A stretch of DNA of 64,000 nt. Origin: Peribacillus huizhouensis (GTDB lineage Bacteria; Bacillota; Bacilli; Bacillales; DSM-1321). Under the pieces are notes generated by a model. It was not told where the DNA came from. It did no database searches and worked only from the letters and a program-made list of their open reading frames with translations. How positions within the stretch are numbered: the stretch's first letter is position 1; the number at the start of each line of letters is the position of its first letter. Of the stretch, positions 34,215 through 42,934 are shown piece after piece. The DNA lies in the NCBI RefSeq assembly GCF_014138605.1, contig NZ_JACJHX010000008.1:62001-126000 (forward strand). Direction: 5' to 3'. The position numbers and the translations under genes are program-made.

Positions 34215-36058
34215 TAATCAAACACCCGCCTTACTTGCATAAAATGGTTGCCCCAGTAGCCTGTCAAATAGCTGTGTTCTTTACATCCGGACGAAGCAAG
34301 GCTTACGCAATAGCCAGACCGCGTAACTATTCCGACGTGAGATACGCCTGCCCGATACGTACCTTTAAAGAAAACTAAGTCGCCGGCCTGCGCTTGCGGT
34401 TGCGGAATTAATCTACCTTTCGTAACTTGCGTAGAGGTTCCGTGCCCAATATCCATGCCTGCCGCTTTTGAGTAAACATATTGCGTAAAGCCTGAGCAGT
34501 CCCCGCTACCTCCAGCGATGTTCTTTCCGCCGAAATTGTATTTCAGTTTCCCTTTGTAGCTGTTCGCAAGTTTGACGACATTAGACCGGACGTCACTTCC
34601 GCCAGAGAAACTGTCCGAGCCACCCGCCAACTCTTTCGTCCACTTATTTTCGAATTCGCTCCACCTGCCCGCTTTATTTCGCGCATCAGCACGGCCACTT
34701 CCGCGTTCAAGGATCGATACTTGCACGTTCTTAACTCCGAAAGCCTTCGCGTTGCTAGGTACGACCGCAATGTCGATTTTCTTACCTTTAATGGCCCCGC
34801 CCGTATCTTCCGCAAGGTATAGACCGGAATATTCCTTCGCATTTGCTACGTATACAGCGACAACAGATCCTAAAGGTATTTTCGTAGGGTCAACGGCAAT
34901 CGTGCGCCCTTCATCGACTTTCGTACTACTAGCCGTAAGACCGGTGCCACTGCCGTTTATACCGCCAAGCGCTGGCGCATAAGCCGTCGCAATATAGCCG
35001 GTTTCGTACACAATACCGTCGATTTTCTTGCCGTCTATCGTAGTACTGCTGGCCTCTTCTTCTTCCGGCGCCTCATACTCGATTTCGTTAAGCTCGAGAA
35101 CGTGCGATACTTTTAGTGACATCGTGTGCATTCCGCTCGCATCGAACGTATGGGAATCGGTTATGACGTAAAAGCCACCGCTAATGCCCGTCATTCTTTC
35201 GTAAACTTGAACGGATTTACCTGCGAAAACGGACGTATCTCCAAGCGCTTCAACGTCAGATTCCTTCGTAACCTTATTGAGCTCGGCAAGCAACGCATTA
35301 GCAACGGGCGTAAGCTGTGCGTCGGTCATTTCGCTTTCATGCCTTTTTTCACGCATGAGTCCGTATCTTTTAATCGACGCATCGTTACCTACCGTTACTC
35401 CTGACGAATCCTCTCCCGCCTTTCCTGTGATCCGGACAGAGTTGCGTAAATCTTCAATTGACTCCGTGTAATTTGCATTAATCAAGTTAGTGCTATCCGA
35501 TATAATCAAACGAACAACTTGCGATTTGCGCTCGCGGAGAACAAGTTTTCCAACTTCGTTAGTCAGCAAAAAAACCTTTCCGGTCTTCTTTCGAGTCTCC
35601 GTCAAGGCTATCGTAATCATATCGTATATCGTTTTATCTCGCAGAATAAGCTGGGGAATGACGTAGCCGGTGTCCTCAATTGTGCCATAAGCAATTCCGT
35701 ACTTCTTACAAATCGACGCAATAATTTGCGAGGCTTTCTGATTAGTGAATTTCATTGTGTCCGTATTCTTCGTGAGGTAATAGTTATAGTCGTGTGCCGT
35801 GAACGAGAAGGTTCCGTCGCTACGTACATCCGTTTCGAATATGACTCCGCGGAAAATCTCGCGGTCGTCCTTATAAACGCGTACGGAGTTTCCGACAGTT
35901 ACGCTAACAGCCTTGGCCTCGCCATCTAATGTGTTAATTAGCGAAACTTCTACTTGGCGACTTGCCGTCGTAGTATCTCCCGACCATGTGACCGAGGTAA
36001 CTAGTGGCGTCAAATAGTAAACTTCACTTCCTACGTAATAAGTAACGCCAATACTCAT
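34214..36058 (-). CDS. Tail hub (XkdQ-like) fused to 3D and NlpC/P60 peptidoglycan-hydrolase domains
   Basis: A 614-residue three-part protein. Residues 1 to about 325 are the XkdQ hub (YLTPLVTSVTWSGDTTTASRQ, FTAHDYNYYLTKN, ISGGFYVITDSHTFDASGMHTMSLKV). About 350-455 is a 3D domain (TGYIATAYAP, GRTIAVDPTKIPLGSVV, LYLAEDTGGAIKGKKIDI) with its Asp residues. About 485-614 is NlpC/P60 with the catalytic Cys in GDCSGFTQYV and His in GVSHVGIVTR. The hub thus carries its own wall-cutting activities for DNA entry. In PBSX XkdQ is shorter (about 325 residues), so this is a fusion. It overlaps neighbours by 1-4 bases. Confidence 0.9.
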   Translation of the reverse strand: MSIGVTYYVGSEVYYLTPLVTSVTWSGDTTTASRQVEVSLINTLDGEAKAVSVTVGNSVRVYKDDREIFRGVIFETDVRSDGTFSFTAHDYNYYLTKNTDTMKFTNQKASQIIASICKKYGIAYGTIEDTGYVIPQLILRDKTIYDMITIALTETRKKTGKVFLLTNEVGKLVLRERKSQVVRLIISDSTNLINANYTESIEDLRNSVRITGKAGEDSSGVTVGNDASIKRYGLMREKRHESEMTDAQLTPVANALLAELNKVTKESDVEALGDTSVFAGKSVQVYERMTGISGGFYVITDSHTFDASGMHTMSLKVSHVLELNEIEYEAPEEEEASSTTIDGKKIDGIVYETGYIATAYAPALGGINGSGTGLTASSTKVDEGRTIAVDPTKIPLGSVVAVYVANAKEYSGLYLAEDTGGAIKGKKIDIAVVPSNAKAFGVKNVQVSILERGSGRADARNKAGRWSEFENKWTKELAGGSDSFSGGSDVRSNVVKLANSYKGKLKYNFGGKNIAGGSGDCSGFTQYVYSKAAGMDIGHGTSTQVTKGRLIPQPQAQAGDLVFFKGTYRAGVSHVGIVTRSGYCVSLASSGCKEHSYLTGYWGNHFMQVRRVFD

Positions 36059-36720
36059 CGCGGAATCACCAACTTTTGGCCCGCCTTGATGCTGTTAGGA
36101 TTCTTACCAATTACTTTCACGTTGGCGTTATATATACGACGCCACTGATCGCCATCACCGTAGATTTCGGGTCGTTTGGCGATTTTCCACAAGCTATCGT
36201 TCGCCTTAACAGTATACGAGGTTACTTTCGCAGGCTTTGCGGCAGACGGACGACTTGCGGATGTAGTTGGCTTTTTCGCAGGCTTTGACGTGTCAACCTT
36301 CGTCACTTTTAGCTCGCGCCACTCTTTTAGTACTAGCGTAAAATAAACGTCACCAGGTGAACCACCTCTTTCCGCTTCAACATCGAACTCACGAATCGTT
36401 GCTGAAATATTGACACCGCCTTCGCCCGTAATAATAAGCTGAATCGGCTTACGCCCATTTCGCCAGTTCTCGATATAATTTATAAAACGTTGCGGCGTAG
36501 TGAACGTCGAATAACTGCAATAAGTCGGATTATAATCGCGAGGCCAAAAAGTTGAAATAGTAAACTCACGCAAGCCGCGTCTACCTATCGTCGTTATTTC
36601 TCCAAGACCTTCTACCTCCGTGTCTGTAAATGAGAACGGAGAAACGTACGAATTAGATTCGGGATTGACCGGCAGGCGCAGCCTGGTTTTTCCGTTAACT
36701 AGCCAAAATTCTACGGTCAT
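36055..36720 (-). CDS. xkdP: XkdP-like LysM tail protein
   Basis: 221 residues. The N-terminal part (EFWLVNGKTRLRLPVNPESNSY, GEITTIGRRGLREFTISTFWPRDYNPTYCSY, YFTLVLKEWRELKV) is the gp53-like tail protein of PBSX phages. After a Pro/Ala/Lys linker, residues 165-221 are a LysM domain (YTVKANDSLWKIAK...INPNSIKAGQKLVIP type) that binds peptidoglycan. It lies between the tape measure and the hub, overlapping both by 4 bases. Confidence 0.92.
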   Translation of the reverse strand: MTVEFWLVNGKTRLRLPVNPESNSYVSPFSFTDTEVEGLGEITTIGRRGLREFTISTFWPRDYNPTYCSYSTFTTPQRFINYIENWRNGRKPIQLIITGEGGVNISATIREFDVEAERGGSPGDVYFTLVLKEWRELKVTKVDTSKPAKKPTTSASRPSAAKPAKVTSYTVKANDSLWKIAKRPEIYGDGDQWRRIYNANVKVIGKNPNSIKAGQKLVIPR

Positions 36721-38357
36721 GCGCCCGCACCTCCTGCACGTTCTACTTTTTTCACGAATAGCTCGAATAGTTTCTCCGCATCTTTTTCAGTCGAGCCCGA
36801 ACCGTTTAGAGTTACGTTAAACTGGTACGTATTACCTCCGCTTTTTCCGGCACGGTAGTCCGCAGCTTCACCTCGAGGAAGTACCGCCTCGTCCTTGTGT
36901 AGTCGATATAACCCATCGGAATGGACTCGGTTTGCCCCACCATTACGTGATCCTTTTGATTTCGGTGCGGAGTTCGAATTATCCTCGGAAGTCTTATTGT
37001 TTTTTAGCCACCGCCTTAAGAAAAATCCGCCGACGGTTTCTGTTGCCTTTTTCTTCGCCCATCTTGCGCTGTCATCCGGGCTCCCTAGCGCTGACATGAT
37101 AAACGAGTCCTTTACGGCGGCATTAAATCCGTCCATGACCCCTTGCCCGATTGCCCCTCCGATTTTAACTGCGACCGGCAGAATAGCAGGCATAGAAGCG
37201 TCAATTGCGGCCGCCAACGTTTGGACTAAGACTTCGCTCGCTGCTTGTATTTTCGCTGAACCTTCCGAATCAAGCCATTTAATGAATCGCGCGTAAATAT
37301 CCGATATGATAAAGTCCACTTTTCCGTAAACGGTTGTCTGCTCCTTAAATTCTTCCGAGGCGGTGAGTGCGGTAAACCATTCGTAGATTCGCAATACCCC
37401 GTTCGTAAGACCGGTTAGAATGGCCTTAATCCAACGGGCGCCTACGTTAGCAAAACGGTCAAGCTCGCCGTTTTCCAGTTTGCCGAGTATGTTATTTAAA
37501 AAGTCTGTGACAACCGCAAGTGAGGGCTCCCCCATCTTTCTTAATTCTTTTGCAAGAGACTCTTTAACACGGTTGAATACCCCGATTGTCGTTTCGCCCG
37601 CTTTGTCTATCATCTTCGTAGTCATCCCAATTTTATTGAAATACTTATCGAGTTCGACAAGCTGCTGTTCAAGCGGGAGGTCTTTAATCGCATTCATAAC
37701 CTTTAGAGGAAATTCGAACCTTCTAACCATACTGATTGCACTGCCCGAAAATATCTCACGCAGGGCAAAAACTGCTCCTTCTACGCCTTGATAAGGATCT
37801 ATGGCTGCCATACGTTCAGCAAGCGACCAAGCTTTTTCCAACTGTCTAATATCCTTCGTCATTGTAATGAATGATTTAGAATTCCCGTACATATCTTGTG
37901 AGTTCATAATTGGTGAATCTATTGCGTATGAATCAACCATATCCGTATATTGCTTGGCTAGTTTACTGTCGTTAAAAAGTGCGCCAATCATTACTTCGGA
38001 ATTTTCGAATTTAGCAGCTGCACCCACGGTAGCCTCGAATACCTTGGCTGCTCCTCTCGCCGCTTCATATGCCAAATAAACACCGCCAATAGCCGATGCT
38101 AACCCTCCAAGACTCGTTATCGCAGAGCCAATACTTCTTCCCGCGTTGCCTAGACCTCTACTAAACGAGTCGGTAGCACGTGACGCGCTTCCTGCTTGTG
38201 ACGCATATTGTCCTAGCGAGTTACGTAAGCGCCCTTGGCTATCACGCCAAAGACCTGCTTGGCGGTTAGCTCGCTCCATCGCGCGAGTTGCGCGATCCAA
38301 CCCTCTATTAAAATTCGCAGAATCGAGCCTTAAGATAGCACGCAAATCGAATGCGAT
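36717..38357 (-). CDS. Tape measure protein, apparent AUC start
   Basis: 546 residues. The helical N-terminus (AFDLRAILRLDSANFNRGLDRATRAMERANRQ), the hydrophobic GSAITSLGGLASAIGGVYLAYEAARGAAKVFEATVG and the C-terminal HKDEAVLPRGEAADYR motif are typical of tail length regulators. The start is odd. The frame lacks ATG, GTG or TTG at usable distance from the strong AAAGGAGG site, while an ATC lies 8 bases after it, just before AFDLRAIL. A TTG at 38384 is upstream of the ribosome site. The homing endonuclease gene ends only 35 bases before the ATC, so its insertion may have altered the start. About 546 residues is short for a myophage tape measure. Confidence 0.85.
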   Translation of the reverse strand: MAFDLRAILRLDSANFNRGLDRATRAMERANRQAGLWRDSQGRLRNSLGQYASQAGSASRATDSFSRGLGNAGRSIGSAITSLGGLASAIGGVYLAYEAARGAAKVFEATVGAAAKFENSEVMIGALFNDSKLAKQYTDMVDSYAIDSPIMNSQDMYGNSKSFITMTKDIRQLEKAWSLAERMAAIDPYQGVEGAVFALREIFSGSAISMVRRFEFPLKVMNAIKDLPLEQQLVELDKYFNKIGMTTKMIDKAGETTIGVFNRVKESLAKELRKMGEPSLAVVTDFLNNILGKLENGELDRFANVGARWIKAILTGLTNGVLRIYEWFTALTASEEFKEQTTVYGKVDFIISDIYARFIKWLDSEGSAKIQAASEVLVQTLAAAIDASMPAILPVAVKIGGAIGQGVMDGFNAAVKDSFIMSALGSPDDSARWAKKKATETVGGFFLRRWLKNNKTSEDNSNSAPKSKGSRNGGANRVHSDGLYRLHKDEAVLPRGEAADYRAGKSGGNTYQFNVTLNGSGSTEKDAEKLFELFVKKVERAGGAGA

Positions 38358-38391
38358 ATAGTCGTCCTCCTTTCTGCAAAACAAAAAGGCG

Positions 38392-39732
38392 TCACAATCC
38401 CGACACCTCTTGTTCTAAAATATTCTCAATGTTATCAAACTCGTAGTATGGTATCCTTACGAGTTTAATACCTTTTCTTAAACAATACGTCGTTTTTATT
38501 TCATCTAACACTTTTCTCTTTCGGAAAGCTTCGTGCCCTCCAAAGAATTTAATCGGTTTAAAATGCTGTTCACCGTCGAACTCAATCAAACATTTAATAT
38601 TGCTGTCACCATTTAACACACAGAAGTCAAAGGGGAGGGGTTTGATATGTCTACAATCGTCAAACTTATATTGCTTGTGAAACTTTATATCTTTAGATTT
38701 TAGATAATCTTCAACCCTACTTTCTCCGTGAGTAGTATTAGCCCCGCAAGATGGACATTTAATGCCCCGCAATAAGGAAGTAGCACTCCTAGAGAACTCT
38801 GTTCCACAATCAGTACACTTAGCTGTGATTAGTTTAAACGCGCCTACATACTCGCTTACTATCGCTATGCTACCAGAGTACTTTTCCTCAATCTGTTCGA
38901 CAAAAATACCATGTGGTTTTGTTTGTGATTCTACACGTTTCTTAAATGAGCAGGCGGTACAAGGTACTTCTCTAGTATTGAAGTCATAGGGCAACTTATC
39001 AAACCTTTCTCCGCAAACTACGTGCAGATATGTTACGTGTTCGTTTGAGTTATTATAATTAGATAAAACGAGATATTCTCCATTAGTATTTTCTACAACC
39101 TCACGTTTATATGACCCCGAATCGACTACGCCTTGCGCACATTTAGGACAAGCGTATTTCGCGTTTATTATCGTATATGGTTTAGTAAAGAAATTAAAGC
39201 CGTGCTTTTGGCATCTAAATTCGGTATTCGTTAAACTATCTACATACTTAGTTACAACTAAAATATTTCCGTTAAATTTCTCCTTAATTTCTAGTGCGAA
39301 ATCCTCGCGAGATTTTCTCCTCTTAATGCCCCCTGCTATTAACGCACATTTTGGACAACGTTTACCGTTTACAAAGTTACTGGGTCTAACTTTATATTCG
39401 TGACCGCAAACTATGTGTTTTATGTCAATTGACTTGAACATCCCTTCGTACTGTGAACGAAGTTCATACTCACCTTTCGATAAATCGGCGAAAGATTTTA
39501 AAAATACAACTTCGTGGTTTTTAACGCGAGTCTTTGCGGCGTTGTAACATTCAGGGCATTTCTGTCCTCTACTTTTAATCTTATCGGGAGTAGCCTCGTA
39601 GATATTACCGCAAGAATGCTTAATTCTTACTTTTGTTTTAGCGCTGACATACTCAGTTAGTACTTCATAGCCTTCGCCAAGTATTTCCGATACCTCTTTT
39701 ATAAATTCCTCGTTTGTTTTACGTACCGCCAC
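38392..39732 (-). CDS. Homing endonuclease: zinc-ribbon repeats plus Vsr-like (EDxHD-type) nuclease
   Basis: A 446-residue protein with about five treble-clef units of the type CGNIYEATPDKIKSRGQKCPEC, spaced 60-70 residues (DUF723-like DNA-binding repeats). A C-terminal nuclease domain (about 330-440) follows: THGESRVEDYLKSK, then IEFDGEQHF and a basic helix. The E...D...H pattern and IEFDGxQHF fit EDxHD/Vsr-like homing endonucleases such as I-Bth0305I. It is more AT-rich than its neighbours and is wedged between the tail chaperone and tape measure genes, which normally abut, so it is a free-standing selfish insert. GTG start at 39732 behind GGGGAGG. Confidence 0.85.
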   Translation of the reverse strand: MAVRKTNEEFIKEVSEILGEGYEVLTEYVSAKTKVRIKHSCGNIYEATPDKIKSRGQKCPECYNAAKTRVKNHEVVFLKSFADLSKGEYELRSQYEGMFKSIDIKHIVCGHEYKVRPSNFVNGKRCPKCALIAGGIKRRKSREDFALEIKEKFNGNILVVTKYVDSLTNTEFRCQKHGFNFFTKPYTIINAKYACPKCAQGVVDSGSYKREVVENTNGEYLVLSNYNNSNEHVTYLHVVCGERFDKLPYDFNTREVPCTACSFKKRVESQTKPHGIFVEQIEEKYSGSIAIVSEYVGAFKLITAKCTDCGTEFSRSATSLLRGIKCPSCGANTTHGESRVEDYLKSKDIKFHKQYKFDDCRHIKPLPFDFCVLNGDSNIKCLIEFDGEQHFKPIKFFGGHEAFRKRKVLDEIKTTYCLRKGIKLVRIPYYEFDNIENILEQEVSGL

Positions 39733-39916
39733 CGTAATTCCTCCCCTTAGTTTCGTCAGACTTTCGTTAAAACGGATTAATTCAGCCGCTATATCGAGCG
39801 ACCGACGTATTAAAGGGCGTTTTTAAAATTCACCCTACTATATAAGCCGCGTGAGTTCGGATTTCCGCGCACCCACTATACAATAGGCATGAACTAACAA
39901 ATTCGCGCAGTTTACG
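39733..39916. other. Spacer between tail chaperone and homing endonuclease
   Basis: This 184-base noncoding stretch lies in an otherwise packed late operon and probably came in with the endonuclease. No clear group I intron core could be identified by eye. Confidence 0.35.
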
Positions 39917-40084
39917 CTATTTTTTCTTCGATTCTTCTAACTCTTCCTCCGCCACCAATAGCGAAGCATACATAAAATTACGTATGCGCTTAGGCTTGTT
40001 GTAAACCTCGTCGGGCGGGATGTTTTTATCGCGAAATAGCACATGCAAGAAATACGCCTCCCGCTCCGACTTTATTAGTTTTTT
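39917..40084 (-). CDS. -1 frameshift extension of the tail assembly chaperone
   Basis: At 40078-40084 the reverse strand carries A_AAA_AAC, a classic X_XXY_YYZ slippery heptamer, immediately followed by the zero-frame TAA. After a -1 slip, the reading continues for 55 codons (LIKSEREAYFLHVLFRDKN, then IPPDEVYNKPKRIRNFMYAS and a Glu/Lys-rich end) to a TAG at 39917. Tail chaperones of the lambda gpG/gpGT type are made in long and short forms this way, so this is the GT-type extension. It has no start codon of its own. Confidence 0.85.
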   Translation of the reverse strand, partial: KKLIKSEREAYFLHVLFRDKNIPPDEVYNKPKRIRNFMYASLLVAEEELEESKKK

Positions 40085-40467
40085 GCTTCTTCGATTTCTT
40101 CCTCGCCATCATCAAATCCGGATAGACGTAGAATAGCTTCTTGAAGAGTTTTAAGTTCTCCTACGTATAGCGATTTCGAAACCGCATCCTGTGCGTCCTT
40201 CGCGCCAAACTTTTTAATGACTTGCGTATCGGAAAAATCCGGATCAGTCACACCGGTAGCGACCAATAACGCATCAAGCTCTGAGTCATTAATTGTAGTG
40301 GTCTGACTGCTACCTTTCCCCGTTGTGTAGGACGCTTGCTCACGTATTTCGTAATACTCGTCGTTAGTGATCGCCTTAATTTTGAAATTAACGCCAAACC
40401 TCTTAATATAGACTTCCTTCGTTGGTTCTGAATCGTATGATAAAAAAGCGTGTAATACCTCGCTCAT
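40075..40467 (-). CDS. xkdN: Tail assembly chaperone (XkdN-like), short form
   Basis: 130 residues; MSEVLHAFLSYDSEPTKEVYIKRFGVNFKIKAITNDEYYEIREQAS and KFGAKDAQDAVSKSLYVGELKTLQEAILRLSGF match the XkdN family. It binds the tape measure during tail assembly and is not part of the virion. Its last codons (GCA AAA AAC TAA) contain the slippery site that produces the longer form. ATG preceded by GGAGTG; follows the tube gene by 60 bases. Confidence 0.9.
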   Translation of the reverse strand: MSEVLHAFLSYDSEPTKEVYIKRFGVNFKIKAITNDEYYEIREQASYTTGKGSSQTTTINDSELDALLVATGVTDPDFSDTQVIKKFGAKDAQDAVSKSLYVGELKTLQEAILRLSGFDDGEEEIEEAKN

Positions 40468-40526
40468 ATTCCGTCACTCCTTCGTTTTAGTTTCGTAAGT
40501 AAAAGGAGAGCAAAAGCCCTCCCGTT

Positions 40527-40949
40527 TTATAGATACTCGAATCCTGAGAACGTAAATGGCGTCTCTTCCATAACTAGCGACTTCATTTCGTACTTCAGAA
40601 TCGGAATTGAATCGAACTGTACTCCTTTTAATCGGACCCACGCTTTATCTGCGCTCTCAGGATCGTCGAGCTTCATTACAAGCTCCGTCACAAACGACCC
40701 TTTCGAATCGTTCGCCACTTGCGCAATCTGTTTCGCCAACTTCGTCGTAACTTTATAACCTGTCATAGCTCCCGAATACGTAATTCCGGTTACTTTATGT
40801 CCAGTTACACGCGTACCGGCCCGATGTACTTCTTCCTTCGTAATCTCACCTTGCGCTTCTGCTGACTGGACGTTAGTTAACCATTCGCCATCTGCCGAAT
40901 ACATTTTCCCGAAACTACCGTTGAGCGTTTTCGTAGAATCTAATGTCAT
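40527..40949 (-). CDS. xkdM: Tail tube protein (XkdM-like)
   Basis: 140 residues: LDSTKTLNGSFGKMYSADGEWLTNVQSAEAQGEITKEEVHRAGTRVTGHKVTG and PFTFSGFEYL are the hallmark ends of the PBSX XkdM (DUF2001) tube family. It polymerises inside the contractile sheath. It lies between sheath and chaperone as expected. Confidence 0.93.
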   Translation of the reverse strand: MTLDSTKTLNGSFGKMYSADGEWLTNVQSAEAQGEITKEEVHRAGTRVTGHKVTGITYSGAMTGYKVTTKLAKQIAQVANDSKGSFVTELVMKLDDPESADKAWVRLKGVQFDSIPILKYEMKSLVMEETPFTFSGFEYL

Positions 40950-40978
40950 ACGTTATACCTCCGTCCCTTATTCGTTTA

Positions 40979-42028
40979 TCAAACGTTAATTGTTAAGAAA
41001 ATACGTTCCATCGAATCAATTTCGCGGTAACCAATCGCAAGGAATACGCTATCGCCAATGCTAGGTCTTTGCGGATCGAGACCCACCGAAAGGTCCGTTA
41101 GCACGTTGTTTACTTCCATCGTTTCGAGGTACGCTTTAATCGCGTTAATTAGCGCCATCTGCCCGTCTTCGTTGTTGTCGAGTTTGCCGATATAGTTGTC
41201 GCGCGCCGTCTTTTCGATGTCCGTGGCGATTTGCTGGCGAGCACTAATCGAGCGAATCTTCGTTTTATTCGTCGTCAAGCCTTGCTCGATCTTCACCTTT
41301 TCGCCGTCATTGACGAGAACCATCGAGCCTGCTTCTAGCGCCGTCACAACTTCGCTATTTCGTAGGCGTTTCGTCACATCGTCGACTGCCACTTGCGTAA
41401 ATGTAATCGACCGGTTGATCGGCGTTCCTGCGACAAGCCCCGCAATAAAAGCCGCGTATTGCCCGCTTGAATATTCCGTACCGTCGATTGTTACGCCAGT
41501 GATGAGGTTTACAACGTAGTCGTCCTTCAGCGCAATCGAACGAGTATTTCCGGTCGCTGGCGTAGCATCTTCCGCAGAAGTTCCGCCCGTTACGAAAGTG
41601 AAATGCTTGCGTTCATTGCGGTTTGTTTGAAGCCAAGCCAACGTATTTGTTCGCTCAGTCGCGCTAGGTTCTCCGTCGAATACGAAAACATTAAACGGCC
41701 TTGCTTCGTATGCATTGCGCATATCAACGTAGTCCGCCGTTACTGGTGATGCTGGCATCGTATATACGAGTACCTCTTTCGCCCCGCCTCGTAGCGCTAA
41801 TTTAATCGAAGTAATATTTGCCGAACCAAATAGCGCGACTGCCTCCGCCTCTTTTTCGACGGTGTAGAATGTTTTAGCTGTCGCCGACCCGCCGGAATAC
41901 GTCTTTAACGGAATTGCTACGATACCTCGCACGCCTCCGCTAATTTGCGCGATGGCAGCTTCGACGAAATTCGTATATAAGCCCGGTCTAATTGGCGGAT
42001 TTAACGGGTCCCATTGCGTAATTGCCAT
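40979..42028 (-). CDS. xkdK: Tail sheath protein (XkdK-like)
   Basis: 349 residues of the contractile sheath family: WDPLNPPIRPGLYTNFVEAAIAQISGGVRGIVAIPL at the front, an inserted middle domain, and DIEKTARDNYIGKLDNNEDGQMALINAIKAYLETM with DSMERIFLTINV at the end. Its presence makes the phage a myovirus-type particle. ATG follows GGAGGACG. Confidence 0.95.
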   Translation of the reverse strand: MAITQWDPLNPPIRPGLYTNFVEAAIAQISGGVRGIVAIPLKTYSGGSATAKTFYTVEKEAEAVALFGSANITSIKLALRGGAKEVLVYTMPASPVTADYVDMRNAYEARPFNVFVFDGEPSATERTNTLAWLQTNRNERKHFTFVTGGTSAEDATPATGNTRSIALKDDYVVNLITGVTIDGTEYSSGQYAAFIAGLVAGTPINRSITFTQVAVDDVTKRLRNSEVVTALEAGSMVLVNDGEKVKIEQGLTTNKTKIRSISARQQIATDIEKTARDNYIGKLDNNEDGQMALINAIKAYLETMEVNNVLTDLSVGLDPQRPSIGDSVFLAIGYREIDSMERIFLTINV

Positions 42029-42042
42029 TTAATCGTCCTCCT

Positions 42043-42510
42043 TTATTTCTTAATTTCAATCGTTAATTGCGGCGTTGTTACACCGACATGTTCGACTTTC
42101 GGATACGTAATCTGACCGCGAGCCTCCCGCAAATTAACTTCTAACATGCCGATAATCGCGAACACGCCCGACTCCGTTTTAAACGGTTCGGACAACGAAA
42201 AAGACTCGATACGTAAGTACCGAGTCGTTCCTTTTAGCGGAATTACCATTTCGTTATTAAATAGACGTTCGAGGGGTTGCGCTTTGGTGAGGCAGTCTAA
42301 CTCGCTTATTCCGATATAGACGAACTGATATGTGCGATCGTGGCGGTAATGGTAGCCGGTTTCTGTTTCGCTCACCCCGCCTTTGTACTGAATTATTAAG
42401 TCTTCCGCTCTAAATTCAGTCGGCATAAATTGCAATTTAAACGCAACCGTCGGCATCATCGGAGCCACGAAATCGCGTAAGCTCTGTATCTCGTTTTTAA
42501 TGTCCGCCAT
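42043..42510 (-). CDS. XkdJ-like tail terminator / connector protein
   Basis: 155 residues. FKLQFMPTEFRAEDLIIQYKGGVSETETGYHYRHDRTYQFVYIG and FKTESGVFAIIGMLEVNLREAR fit the small XkdJ/DUF6838-type protein found before the sheath gene in PBSX-like phages, thought to cap the tail. The family assignment leans on position as much as sequence. It starts 1 base after the gp10-like gene. Confidence 0.75.
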   Translation of the reverse strand: MADIKNEIQSLRDFVAPMMPTVAFKLQFMPTEFRAEDLIIQYKGGVSETETGYHYRHDRTYQFVYIGISELDCLTKAQPLERLFNNEMVIPLKGTTRYLRIESFSLSEPFKTESGVFAIIGMLEVNLREARGQITYPKVEHVGVTTPQLTIEIKK

Positions 42511-42511
42511 T

Positions 42512-42922
42512 CTACCACCCCGATCTCCGTAATTCCGCTTTCATCTCATCCTCGATCAATCGCTTCCACTTCGCCTCGTCCGCCGATTTATCAAGGAATT
42601 TCTTAACGGTTCCAGGCGTACGTAACTGCTTTCCGCCAGCATCCTGTTCGTGAATGTAGTAGCCGTAATTAAATCGCCTGTCGCCCGTCTTTGCTGTTGC
42701 GTTAGCTGTAACGATGACACTACCATTTAGCCCGCCGGCTGCTTTTCCGCTTATTTGTCGGCGTAGATTTGAGGTATCTAACGGCGCAATATCACGTGCC
42801 CCTCGAACCCAATCGTCTTTAACATCGTCCAGCCCACGCTTGGCACCGCGTCCCGCAGCCCCCGGCGATTGCGCTATTAGCCGCTTCAGTGGTCGCATAT
42901 CTATTTCGAAACTTCTCGCCAT
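42512..42922 (-). CDS. xkdI: HK97 gp10-like (XkdI) head-tail protein
   Basis: 136 residues with the gp10 signature DDVKDDWVRGARDIAPLDTSNLRRQISGKAAGG and an NYGYYIHEQDAGGK segment, followed by a basic helical tail. These proteins act at the neck during tail completion. It is located between XkdH-like and XkdJ-like genes as in PBSX. Confidence 0.9.
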   Translation of the reverse strand: MARSFEIDMRPLKRLIAQSPGAAGRGAKRGLDDVKDDWVRGARDIAPLDTSNLRRQISGKAAGGLNGSVIVTANATAKTGDRRFNYGYYIHEQDAGGKQLRTPGTVKKFLDKSADEAKWKRLIEDEMKAELRRSGW

Positions 42923-42934
42923 GTTTTCGCCCCC

